From Coix lacryma-jobi var. lacryma-jobi (taxonomy: Eukaryota; Streptophyta; Magnoliopsida; Poales; Poaceae): a stretch of DNA of 64,000 bases. Shown in pieces: positions 53,892-63,382 of the stretch (positions are counted from its first letter, which is position 1; the number at the start of each line of letters is the position of its first letter). The stretch is from positions 39,535,705 through 39,599,704 of the forward strand of contig CM019829.1 of NCBI GenBank assembly GCA_009763385.1, written 5' to 3'. The notes below the pieces were generated by a model. The model searched no databases. It had not been told where the DNA came from and worked only from the letters and a program-made list of their open reading frames with translations. Made by a program: the position numbers and the translations under genes.

Positions 53892-54310
53892 TATCTCCCT
53901 CCCTGGAGAAGCAGCTCGTCCTCGAGCTGAAAGCTTGGATAGCGCGCCTGGAAGTCTTCAAGGTATTCCCATGTCGCTAATGCCGTTGGTTCGCCCTGCC
54001 AATGAATGAGCACCTGGCGAACGCCTCTGCTCAGCCGAGTGCGGGATGCATGCTCTGGGACCGGCTGAGTGGCACCATGGTGAATGGGTGGGAGCGTTGG
54101 CGGAGCTGTAGGCGGCGTTCCCACAAACTTCTTCAAGAGGCCGACGTGGAAGACGTCGTGAAGGCGGGCACGAGGCGGCAGCTCCAGGCGATAGGCGACA
54201 TTATTGACGACAGCAGCCACGTGATGTGGTCCGAAGAAGCATGGGCGAAGCTTGCCTTTGGTGACGCCTGGGAGGGAGGCTGGAACACGGTGGTGCAGCC
54301 GGAGCCACAC
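53825..54310 (-). CDS. Integrase C-terminus and chromodomain
   Basis: An open 161-codon piece. PGVTKGKLRPCFFGPHHVAA to YRLELPPRARLHDVFHVGLL is the GPY/F integrase module, in which GPF appears as FFGPH. After a Pro-rich linker the chromodomain reads RQVLIHWQGEPTALATWEYL followed by EDFQARYPSFQLEDELLLQG, with the W...TWE aromatic pair of chromoviral chromodomains. These domains guide integration toward particular chromatin. The frame runs into the 3' LTR. Upstream integrase pieces at 54374-54939 are in other frames. Confidence 0.8.
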   Translation of the reverse strand: MWLRLHHRVPASLPGVTKGKLRPCFFGPHHVAAVVNNVAYRLELPPRARLHDVFHVGLLKKFVGTPPTAPPTLPPIHHGATQPVPEHASRTRLSRGVRQVLIHWQGEPTALATWEYLEDFQARYPSFQLEDELLLQGGRYVMWGQHYSQRVQKKQTDQLAN

Positions 54311-54373
54311 CCAATCTCCAATGGCGAAACGGAGATCGCAATGGTGCTTGTTGTAGACGCGCCTGTAGACGTC

Positions 54374-55260
54374 CTAGGACTGCTCCAGCCGAGCCCTGGC
54401 GTCAGCTAGCAGCTCCTCGCGTTCAGCAATGGACTTGGCCACAGCTGCCACCCGGGTCTCGCCTGCGTCATAGGACCGGATGGATGGCGGCTCCCGGCCG
54501 TAGACGATGCTGAAAGGTGTAGTCTTGAGGGCCGCCTGGAATGTTGTGTTGTATATGAATTCAGCCCACAGCAACCAACGGAGCCACTGGCGGGGCCGAT
54601 CTCTGGTGAGGCAGCAAAGGTACATGGTGATGAATTTGTTGGCGGCTTCGGCTTGTCCGTCGGCCTGGGGATGAAATGTCGTGGTCATCTGAAGCTTAAT
54701 CCCGGAGAGGCGCATCAACTCTTTCAAAAGATGGATGTGAACACCGGGTCGCGATCCGAGACGATGGACTGCGGAATGTCGTGGAGCCGAATGATGTCGC
54801 TGAAGAACGCTTGGGCAACCGACTCTGCCGAGTACGGGTGAGCCAGAGCGATGAAATGAGCATACTTGCTAAAGCGATCCACAATCGTGAAGATCACCGA
54901 CTTGCCGCCAACTTTGGAAAGGGCTTCAATGAAACCCATGATGATGTCAGTTTAGACTGTCGTATGGACAGGCAGGGGTAGGAGAAGCCCGGCTGGTGGC
55001 AAATGTTCAGACTTATACCTCTGACAGACTGTGCAGGCACACACAAAGTCTTGGATGGTGGTGCGGAGGTTGGGGGAGTGGATGTCGTGGGGGAGGCGGT
55101 GAAGGGTACGATGTACCCCTTCATGGCCATCGGAGTGGATGACGGTGATGAACTCGTCGAGAAGTGGGGCGCCAGGGGGGATGTAAAGGCGCCCCTTGTA
55201 CGTTACGAGCCCGTCGACGATCGCCCATGAGTCCGGGCACTGACCCGCGTCCCGGAGCAT
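54374..55260 (-). pseudogene. Integrase zinc and catalytic domains, frameshifted
   Basis: From the minus-strand 5' side: LPPGAPLLDEFITVIHSDGH (55190-55130) and HRTLHRLPHDIH then CACTVCQRYK give the H-H-C-C zinc domain. The catalytic core follows in pieces: GFIEALSKVGGKSVIFTIVD (54939), RFSKYAHFIALAHPYSAESV, IPQSIVSDRDPVFTSIF, and FHPQADGQAEAANKFITMYL (54660). Frame changes lie near 54950 and 54725. It normally inserts the element DNA. This copy cannot. Confidence 0.82.
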
Positions 55261-55262
55261 GA

Positions 55263-55590
55263 TCAACACCGGATCCTAGGTGTTGGCCAACCGCAGACGA
55301 TCGACAAAGTCAAATTGAGGCCCGAGATCGCCAAGAGCTTGATGTCGTCCGTGTCACGGCATGACAAAGCGTCAGCTACCACGTTGCTGCTGCCTGCCTT
55401 GTATTCCACCGAGAAATCGAAGCGAGGAGTTTCCCCACCCAGTGATGTTGTGGTATGGTGGCGAGGCGCTGATCCAAGAGGAACTTGAGACTGAAGTGAT
55501 TCGTCCTCACTTGGAATCGGCGCCCCCACAGGTACGGTCGCCAATGGCGGATGGCGAGGACCATCCCGATTAGCTCTCGTTCAAATGCCT
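55263..55590 (-). pseudogene. RNase H end of the Reina-like pol
   Basis: The minus strand reads EAFERELIGMVLAIRHWRPY, then FQVRTNHFSLKFLLDQRLAT and, after a frame change near 55420, VEYKAGSSNVVADALSCRD. This is the usual RNase H tail (the family form has RTDHxSLK; here Asp is Asn). It starts directly at the LTR border, so everything upstream was deleted. Confidence 0.8.
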
Positions 55591-55962
55591 CCAAGGGCCT
55601 CAATTCCTAACTCGAGAGGTCCTTGGCTTCTCAGATTGTAACTCGAACTGGGTAAGGTTGGCGTCAGGGTTGTTGCCTAGACGTTGGGGAGAATAGGTGA
55701 GATTGGAGATTGAATTAGGTGAGAGGATTAGAGTTTAACTTCATTCTTGTTGATCTCATTGATGCATCAGATTACATATATATAGGAGGCAGCCCCGACC
55801 GGCCTAAACCTCCCAACTCTACATTCACACTCCTCTCCTCTCTTTCATACTACTTAGGTCCTTTCACATTACTGGACCTTTGATCATCTCAATGCTTAAT
55901 TGGCCGGCTGATCGGTTTGCTTCTTCTGGACCCTTCGGCTACAGCGCCGGTCCCACATTACA
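55591..55962 (-). repeat. 5' LTR of the Reina-like element
   Basis: It aligns with 53521-53891 with about 15 differences by eye. Its left edge lost a few terminal bases at the deletion junction. It is followed by the duplication atgtt. Confidence 0.85.
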
Positions 55963-55967
55963 ATGTT

Positions 55968-56908
55968 AAGTTTAATCAAGTTATTTGTTTGAGATAAGTT
56001 TGTATAACATTAGCTGAATATATCATCATGCATATATAAGTCCTCTAAGCTAAGTGGGCAGAAGTTAAACTCTGAGCATATGGATGCAAAAAAGGTTCCC
56101 TCGCAGTTGGAGGTCTCACGTATGCCTGTATTGCATATCACTGAATATATTGCATAAATGTATGATTTGATAAATTTAATGGACGCAACTAATGCACGGC
56201 CGGCCGTGCTATTGACCTTCTGCACGCACAGTCTATTTTAGGAAATAAAATTTCCGTTGATTCAGTTTTTTCCTTTTACGGTAAATGTTGTCTCCACCGA
56301 ACGCTAGTCAGCTGCCCCATTACAGTTTCCTCCGCACTCTGTACCATATCTTCTACTATTAAAGTTTTCTACGCCCTCTTGCTTATATTAGTATATTACT
56401 TTTTTTTTTTGGAAAGATGTTAATCATGTTGTCTTGCTGTTGCACAAACAAAAATTTTCCCGCAATATGTGAATGGCTTGCGTAATTAAGACGAAAAAAC
56501 ACCACGATTTATAGGAAAAAAGGCAAATTAGGCCAACAAGAAAAGCAAATCAGACCAAGAAAAAAGGCAAATCAGACCAAACATATGCTTTTACAGATTG
56601 CACGTTCAAAAAGGACGATGTGTTGATAAAAGAACAACTAAAAAAACATATTTGCATCTGCGATTTTATAGAACACACCACTATACATCTAGTCCCTAGA
56701 AAAAAGCACACATTTCCTATCTCTGTACACGGCTTGCATCTTGTTTTTCTGTACATGCATTCTGCATGTTAAAAAAGAAGATAACATCTGTCAGTAAATT
56801 TGTTATTGGATTGAGATAAAAAAAAAGATGCATATGTTAAAAAATCTTTTGTTGCCTATTCAGAAGACATTATTGTCTGAAATAGTAGTACTATTGCTTA
56901 ATTGAGAT
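55968..56908. other. Unassigned AT-rich DNA
   Basis: No gene or element ends recognised. A short aaaaggcaaatnaggccaa direct repeat is seen at 56518-56580. Confidence 0.4.
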
Positions 56909-57290
56909 GCCTAATAAATTACAATAAAAGAGCTACTATTATGATTGGACCTAAAAATATCATTGTTGATAGCACATACCATTAATGTTAGCTCAATGAC
57001 AGATTCAGTAGAGTATTTATAATTTGCTAATTTATAACCATATTATTGCTTTGAGAAACACATTATTTTACCTAATTTAGTAGTATATTATTGCCTAATG
57101 AATTATAAAAGAAGCTGCTACTGTTACTAGAGCTAAAAATGGCATTTGCTGACAGCCTCTGCCATTGATGGCAGCTCAATAGTAAATTTAGTAGAGTATC
57201 CATAATATTACTAATCTATAACCATATTATTGCTTTGTGAAACATATTATTTTGCCTAATCCAGTAGTATATTATTGCCTAATGAATTAC
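56909..57290. repeat. 184-bp tandem repeat, two copies plus a partial third
   Basis: Units start gcctaatnaattaca at 56909, 57093 and 57277, exactly 184 bp apart. The two full copies differ at many positions, so the duplication is old. The unit is AT-rich, ends in tattattgccta, and has no coding capacity. The 57277 copy breaks off after about 14 bp. Confidence 0.85.
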
Positions 57291-57915
57291 AAATAATATA
57301 GGTAGCTAGATGAGAAGTCATATAATGCTCAACGACAGGACTGTGTTGAACAAATCAAGGCATTGCATGTACAACATGGGCTCCACAAACACATCTGTAA
57401 TACAGTAAAAAATAATGCATGCATAACATGAAAGTAAGTCCAGTTAAAAAAAGCTCACCTGAAATGTGCGCTCAACGACAGGGCTGCACTCGTGACGTAG
57501 GGGACACGGGGACCATCGGCGACAGAGGGCTGCAAAGGTGCACCGAGAAGTTTGCAAAAGTGAAACACAAGCAAAAAATATATATATCAATTCAGAATAT
57601 GAACCGGATAATCAACAACAACCAACTTGCTGAAAAAAAATCTATAGATCTATGGTTGATATTTCTAATTTTAGTTTCCAATGCAACTGAATAGAAATTC
57701 ATCCGAAAAAATGGAGACTAGTGGTACAAAGCTATAGAGAAACAAAGACAAAAGAGGCTTGCTATCAATTTATTTTTAATCACCACTATATTTGCCTAAT
57801 AAAGTACACTATTTTGCCTTTTTAGAATCATATTATTGCTCAATTAAGAACACCTTGGACCACAATTAAGTACGCATTGGCAGCCTCACAAGTGTAAAGA
57901 TGCTGGTTCACAAAC
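57291..57915. other. Unassigned DNA next to the kinase pseudogene
   Basis: No continuation of kinase exons is visible on the minus strand here. The sequence is AT-rich with some tattgcctaat words like the tandem repeat. Confidence 0.4.
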
Positions 57916-59356
57916 CTGGTACATGTACAGCTTGACGTAGATAAGAGGCAACCTCTGGCTCACGTTGTTGTAGTGCTTCAGGACACGGTATAGAGTTTCG
58001 GGGACAAATTCCATGGGGTATAGAGTTTCGGGGACAAATTCCATGACAAGGTTTAAAAACAACTCATCCCTGCTCGTTGTCGAGAAGAAGCAGTGCTTCA
58101 GTCAGATGACATTGGGGTGCTCCATGGCACGCATAAGTTGCAGCTCCCTGTTCTTGTATCGCCGATCTTGCAGTACCTTCTTGATAGCAAAGGTCTCTCC
58201 GGTCTCCAAACACTTAGCCTACATGCCAAAAATCAATTCAGTGCTCGTTGCATCAACCAAGGCTAGGCACCTACATAGAGCCCTCATGACCAAGCACCAT
58301 ACCTGGAAAACGATCCCAAATGAGTCTGTACCCACGACACGCTCTGCCATGTAACTGATGATCTGCAATTAAGGCTGAAACAAAAACACATGAGTACCTG
58401 AGGGCAAGATAAGGCTACCAAAAGTAGGCAGACATGAGAGTTACTGAGCAGACACGAATTCAGATCCTCACATAAGTAACTAAACTAATACGTAGATCAT
58501 TTCTATTCTGCACACAGCAGACCCAAGCACAAAACTGGAAGACCGTGCTACATAAATGCATGTTAGCCATCAAAAATGAAGTAACAAAGCACGAAATGAA
58601 GTAGTCAGCCACATAATTTAGGTACAAGCACTAAACGAGGGAAGACCAATGTTATTTGCTCAGCCAGAATCCCCAATGTAGCGGGAAACAGCATAATTCA
58701 TCAACAAAATCAGAACTAATCCACCAAATTTCACCAGCATGCTAGGTCTAGCTATCTAGCGGCTAACCAAGAGACACAGAAGACGAACCCATACGTAGAC
58801 CAGAAGATCAAAGACGGATTCCAACCGCAAGGCCGCTACAAAACAAGTGGAACCACTCGAAGCGCACTAACCGCAGCAGCATTCATGCCCACATCCACGC
58901 GACAGACAGACACACAGACAGCGAGAGAATCGCAGGCGCAGCTTACCCGCTTCGGTTCGCCGTTCTTCCCACCGAAGGTGGTGGAGATGATGTGGCCCGT
59001 AACAGCGTCTCCCCCTTCCCCTTCCTTCTTCTGCAACAAACACTGAAAGGACAACAAAAACAGAGCACCATTAGGAACACCGCCCACAGAGGCAGCAGAT
59101 CGGGTGGCGCCCGGCTGTGACCGCCACCGCATATCCGAGCCCAGCCCCAGATCTAGGCACAACCAGCTAACCTTCTCGCTGCCAGCGGGGGGAACCGACA
59201 GAGGCAGCAGATCAGGCGGCGCCCGGCCGCGACCACCACCGCAGATCCGAGCCCAACCCCTAGATCTGGGCACAACCAGCTCACCTTCTCGCTGCCAGTG
59301 GGGGGAACTACCGCCGCGGCTTCGGCGGCGGCCGGAGGGGGCGCGTCGAGCTCCAT
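57916..59356 (-). pseudogene. Shaggy/GSK3-type protein kinase, 5' fragment, broken
   Basis: Four exons are visible on the minus strand: 59356-59285 (start MELDAPPPAAAEAAAVVPPT), 59030-58947 (GHIISTTFGGKNGEPKR), 58362-58303 (IISYMAERVVGTDSFGIVFQ, the glycine loop with the usual GTGSFG as GTDSFG), and 58219-57916 (GETFAIKKVLQDRRYKNREL, with the catalytic Lys, to LPLIYVKLYMYQ). All introns are GT-AG. A TGA (58104-58102) replaces a Cys/Val-region codon after HPNVI. A 30-bp in-frame duplication repeats PMEFVPETLY. The C-terminal ~60% of the kinase, with HRD and DFG motifs, is absent. Intact relatives phosphorylate brassinosteroid-pathway factors. Confidence 0.88.
59093..59300 (-). repeat. Tandem duplication in intron 1 of the kinase fragment
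   Basis: Two copies of about 128 bp share gaggcagcagatcnggnggc, a run of ccgagcccanccc and cttctcgctgccag. The second copy includes a duplicated exon-end-like gctggcagcgagaagg followed by tt, so a false donor was formed. It lies between exon 1 and exon 2. Confidence 0.7.
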
Positions 59357-60794
59357 GGGCTCCGGTCTCGGTGGCGCCTCCTTGGTGGTCGGACGGAACG
59401 GTCGGTCAGCCGGTCACACACCACCAAGAGGCCGAGGACGCGGCTCCTGCTTGCTTGCTTGCGGCTGCGGGCGGGGTGGTTCGCTCGCTCGGATTTGAGG
59501 GTTGGGGAATGAGAAGGTGGGGTGGTGTGGAGCAGCAGTGCTTTTGACCGGTCGGCTCTCGACGGAAAAGCGTCCGTGCACGATGACAATCGCACTGACG
59601 GGAGTAATGAAGTCTTTACCATGAACTAATCGATCCTCAAATATTAAAATTCAGTATTCATTGCTACATGAGAAAGCGAGAGATTTTGATAGTTCACAAA
59701 AAATAGTATCGTAGTTCATACTTGATATAATAACATTTCTACCTCTCCATGCACATGGTTACTCCTATTTGATATAATAACATGTTCAATTTGTACCATG
59801 GACAGTCTTAAGTTTCCAAAGAACTGATAGGATATATCTATTATGATAAATCTGAACAACAACTGATAGCATGTACTGAAAAAAACTGATAGCATTGTAC
59901 TAAAAAAAACCGCATAAGTTGGTGGGCCTTTTTTGTCTAATTGAATACATTATTATTGCCCAAGTAGTTTAACTAAGTTGCATGTTGTCATATACTTATA
60001 CTTGCATTTTTGCATGCCGGTCTCGGCTCCCTCTGAAAGTCAACCACTACCGGCATCCGTGTCACCCCGTTCTTCCTCGTCGGCTGCACCGCACAACAAA
60101 AGCGTCCAAATTGAGTAATTGTGATTAACCCATAGCGCACAACCTTATTGAATTCGTACAACAATTTTAATAAGTTCATAGCTGTATATGCGCTTCTCTA
60201 TCTCGTTGTCACTATTATCAGGTTGTCCAACTAATCACGACTACTCATGATTAGTCATCCTAGTCCTATGATATTTTTTTTGCTAGTAAGAAAAAACTAA
60301 ATTACTTGTTCATGGACACATTCTTGCCTAATAACTGACACTTAAATTGCCTAATAAAATATGAAGATGCTAACATGGGGTTGCTAAAAAAAAGGTGACA
60401 CTGGATTGCTCACCTACACGTGTTGCAATCCACCTTTTCGCTTGACCGTGGATGTTGATGCTCGCTGGTGGAGATCATCTTGCCACTTGCAGCTGTAGCT
60501 CCACATGGAACGTGGCTCCGTCCGCCTTAGCTTTGCCCGATGTCTGGCAAGGAGAAGGTTTAAATTCTCCAAACCAAATTAACGAGCATAATCTATTTGA
60601 AAAGCATCTCTGCTCTTTTAAAATTATGTTTAGTTATTGAGCCAAATGCGTATAGCTCGATTTGTTTTAGATGGCGTAATAGCATATCCCAGCATTACAC
60701 GCCTATTTTCATGGTGCCAAGAGTATGAAAGCATAGTGAGAACGCCATGGCATGGCAGTCTCCTAAAAATCCCTAGTATATACTAATAAAGTAT

Positions 60795-60796
<2 letters not shown>
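59357..60796. other. Unassigned DNA upstream of the kinase fragment
   Basis: 59357-59620 is GC-rich and may be the 5' UTR/promoter of the original kinase gene. The rest is AT-rich. An open minus-strand piece at 60179-59988 (ITQFGRFCCAVQPTRKNGVT) is unrecognised. No element ends seen. Confidence 0.35.

Positions 60797-60848
<52 letters not shown>
60797..60848. repeat. Compound (GT)n(TA)n microsatellite
   Basis: Sixteen GT units followed by about ten TA units, uninterrupted. It is likely length-variable among individuals. Confidence 0.95.
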
Positions 60849-60849
<1 letters not shown>

Positions 60850-61116
60850 GAGTTTTACCTCTTTCAAATGCTCTAGTCTGTACAGCACAGGAAGGAGCTC
60901 ATTAGAAAATGAAGAAAGACCTTTAGTTTTAATAAAAGAAAATAACATGCCCCTTCCTTTACAAGGTGAAAATCACCAACTTATATAAGAAAAGAACACT
61001 GCAGAGGATTCTATATTGTATAACTATTATGCAATGGGGAATGAGACTTTCTAATGTAGGAAGAGAATAGTGAGCTATAGAACCTTTAGTTAAACTGATA
61101 AGCATTCTTACTCGTC

Positions 61117-61839
61117 CTAAAAATGAATAAGGTGAATGGTAATGACACATTCCGCTATTTGGAGTAGAAAGGTTATAAGATGGTCCCAGTTGCCATCAGC
61201 CATGCAACATAAATCTGTCATTGCAATGCACCTCCTGCAAATAAAAAAACTTGTTACAGAACATATTGTTGAAGGATTAGGTAGACAAAATTAGCCAACG
61301 TCAGAACAAAAAATATTGCAAAGCTTACCTCTTACAGATGTTATCGTTGAGAGAGATGCAATCTTGCCTCATCCATACTTTTAGTATCTCATCAGCCTCC
61401 TTTCTGATTTTTGGGGCCTGGACAACTCATTTAAGTCACAAACTTAGATAACAAAAAAATCACACAGGTTAGCTTTAGTTATTGCAGGAAAAGTATGAAC
61501 TACTACCACCGAAATCAGGCCATCAAAATGTAAATAAACATGAAATCAAAACAAAATAATTTCAGTACATGAATTATTTGGCTGACCAGCAACATATATT
61601 TAAACATAATAGAGAGGATGTTAGTGAAATAATAGAGGCAGAAATACACATTGAATAAATCTGAAATGAGTACTCACCTTGCTCTGCATCGCTCCTCCTG
61701 TTTTGCACCTCCCTACACACCGAGCAAAAATCAGTAGAATCAAATCAAAGCGAATGAGCAGAATATGCAAAAAAATCACCAAACACATTGAGTACTCACC
61801 TTTGTGCCTGTTAATCCTCGACCACATCCTGATCCGTGC
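61117..61839 (-). CDS. Small spliced reading frame of unknown identity, at least four exons
   Basis: Minus-strand exons 61839-61800, 61712-61678, 61417-61329 and 61234-61117 are bounded by GT donors (gtgagt, gtgagt, gtaagc) and AG acceptors. Their phases (1, 0, 2) fit, giving one uninterrupted frame of about 93 codons to a TAG at 61119-61117. Key text: RIRMWSRINRHKG, RCKTGGAMQSK, APKIRKEADEILKVWMRQDC and RRCIAMTDLCCMADGNWDHL. It is basic, Cys-rich near the end, with a hydrophobic C-terminus. I do not recognise the family. The upstream start is not resolved. Chance agreement of three introns is unlikely, so a real gene end or a recent gene fragment is likely. Confidence 0.5.
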
Positions 61840-62034
61840 CTCAAATATTCACCAAAAATCCCAAATCAAAACACACAAACTGAGCCATCTCCACTGCAGC
61901 CCTCACCACTGCACATCCCCGCACCGATACCTGCTCATCACCACGTAGCAGCGAGTTCGCCCCCCTTCCGCTGGAGCTTGTACCCGTTGCAACTACGCAG
62001 GCGCCCTAGGAAGCTTTGTGCCTTCGCAGCTCGT

Positions 62035-62085
<51 letters not shown>

Positions 62086-62435
62086 AGATGATGGGTCCCT
62101 GGTTGTGACCCCTACTCGGCTAGGTTCGGCCCCAAGCGTAGGGTATGCCGGAGGTGGTATGGGGCCGGCGGATCTGGAGGTCGCCGGCTCGCGGGAAGAT
62201 GAGATTAAGGAGGCGCAGATCCAAGGCATAGAGGAAGCGAGGGAGAGAGATGGGAGTCCTTGCCGCCGTCGGATCTGCGCTCTCGCCGGAAATGGGAAGG
62301 TCACTGGGGAGGGAGAGGAGCCGCAACCATGGCATTGGCGCATGCGTGTTGTAGAAGATGAGCGCTACGGTCTGGAGCGGAGCGCGTGCGGACTGGTGGA
62401 GCTGGAGCGTGTGCGAAACGGCCGACTGGTATTAA
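61840..62435. other. Possible 5' region of the spliced frame, with a 48-base G run
   Basis: The run of 48 G occupies 62036-62083. On the minus strand it would encode poly-Pro within an open frame (62343-61993, start MRQCHGCGSSPSPVTFPFPA). A first exon or promoter of the downstream spliced frame is possible, but no donor-acceptor pair was found to link them. Confidence 0.4.
62036..62083. repeat. Homopolymer G run, 48 bases
   Basis: Forty-eight consecutive G on the plus strand, followed by acagatgatggg. This length is exceptional for plant DNA and is prone to sequencing and assembly error; the exact count should not be trusted. Confidence 0.9.
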
Positions 62436-62597
62436 GGGGGTGTTTGCTTTTCACTCCCTAGAGTTTAGTGGGGGTAATTAGAATTGTAGTGTTAAAAGTG
62501 ACTTTTAGTGGGGGTGTTTGGAACTTTAGTGACTAAAAGTGACTAAACTGACTAAACTTTAGTGACTAAACTCTAGGGGTGGGAACCAAACACCCCC
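62436..62597. mobile_element. Tourist-like MITE, 162 bp
   Basis: Ends GGGGGTGTTTGCTTTTCACT and, inverted, GGGGGTGTTTGGTTCCCACC, continuing into cctagagttta in both arms. TAA duplications at 62433-62435 and 62598-62600. The interior repeats agtgactaaa. No coding capacity. Confidence 0.9.
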
Positions 62598-62600
62598 TAA

Positions 62601-63377
62601 GTCTTTACCAAATTTAATAGTTTTGGCACATAGCATGGTTGTGCTGTCGCCGATGTATTTAAATAGCAGGTTATGCTCTCTACATTATCTGTAGTTTTTG
62701 GATGCTTATGCTTGATGCATCATGAAGCATGAAGAGATGAACCAGGCAGTAGTATCGAGAAAAAGGCATTTTAAGGTATTGTATTTATAACAATTCATTT
62801 GATTATAACATGATCAATGTTGAACCTAATTGTTATTTGTTTATTTTTCTCGTCAGGCTTCTGAACCGCATTATTTCTGCATCTTTACATTGGAAATATG
62901 ATTTGATAAGCCATGAGCACCAATTAATCAACTTCCCGTTCTGCGGATCAATGTCGTGTACGGAGTATGTCTATGGCAGTGCATTTTAGATTGCCTCATA
63001 TATTATATTAGTTTGCAATCTGGATTGTAGATTAATAGTTCACAACAGATGAAAACTATTATTCTCTACATGTGGAATCGTGTAGCTTTGCCAGCGCTGG
63101 CCTCTCACCACTAATGTGCTTGGTCGCTGGCATCACGGGCGGAGCTACGTGGGGGCCAAGCTGGGCTCCGGCCCCCCTTGGCTCTGTGATTTCTACAAGT
63201 ATCTGCTACTCTGCTAGACTGCTACATATTCTGCTGTCTGCTCCCTGTCCCTGTGGTCTGCGCCCTATATCTACGACTCGTTGAGTTGTGAGTAACCAAT
63301 GACATTATTAGTTGTGTTCGAGATGTGTTCTCACAGCAATAGTTGTGTTCCCACCGCTCAAACATTATTAGCCTATT
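62601..63377. other. Unassigned DNA
   Basis: AT-rich sequence without long frames. At 63135-63180 a gggcggagctacgtgggggcc ... ggcccccc stretch resembles words found at ends of grass DNA elements, but no partner end is seen. Confidence 0.35.
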
Positions 63378-63382
63378 ACCTT

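Larger units (their letters stand above)
53518..55962 (-). mobile_element. Chromodomain Ty3-gypsy element (Reina-like), 5' part deleted
   Basis: Two ~370-bp LTRs (53518-53891 and 55591-55962) flank RNase H, integrase and a chromodomain on the minus strand. The flanks are a perfect target duplication atgtt (53513-53517 and 55963-55967). Primer site, gag, protease and RT are absent: the 5' LTR joins RNase H directly at about 55590. Short LTRs plus a chromodomain point to the Reina clade. Confidence 0.88.
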
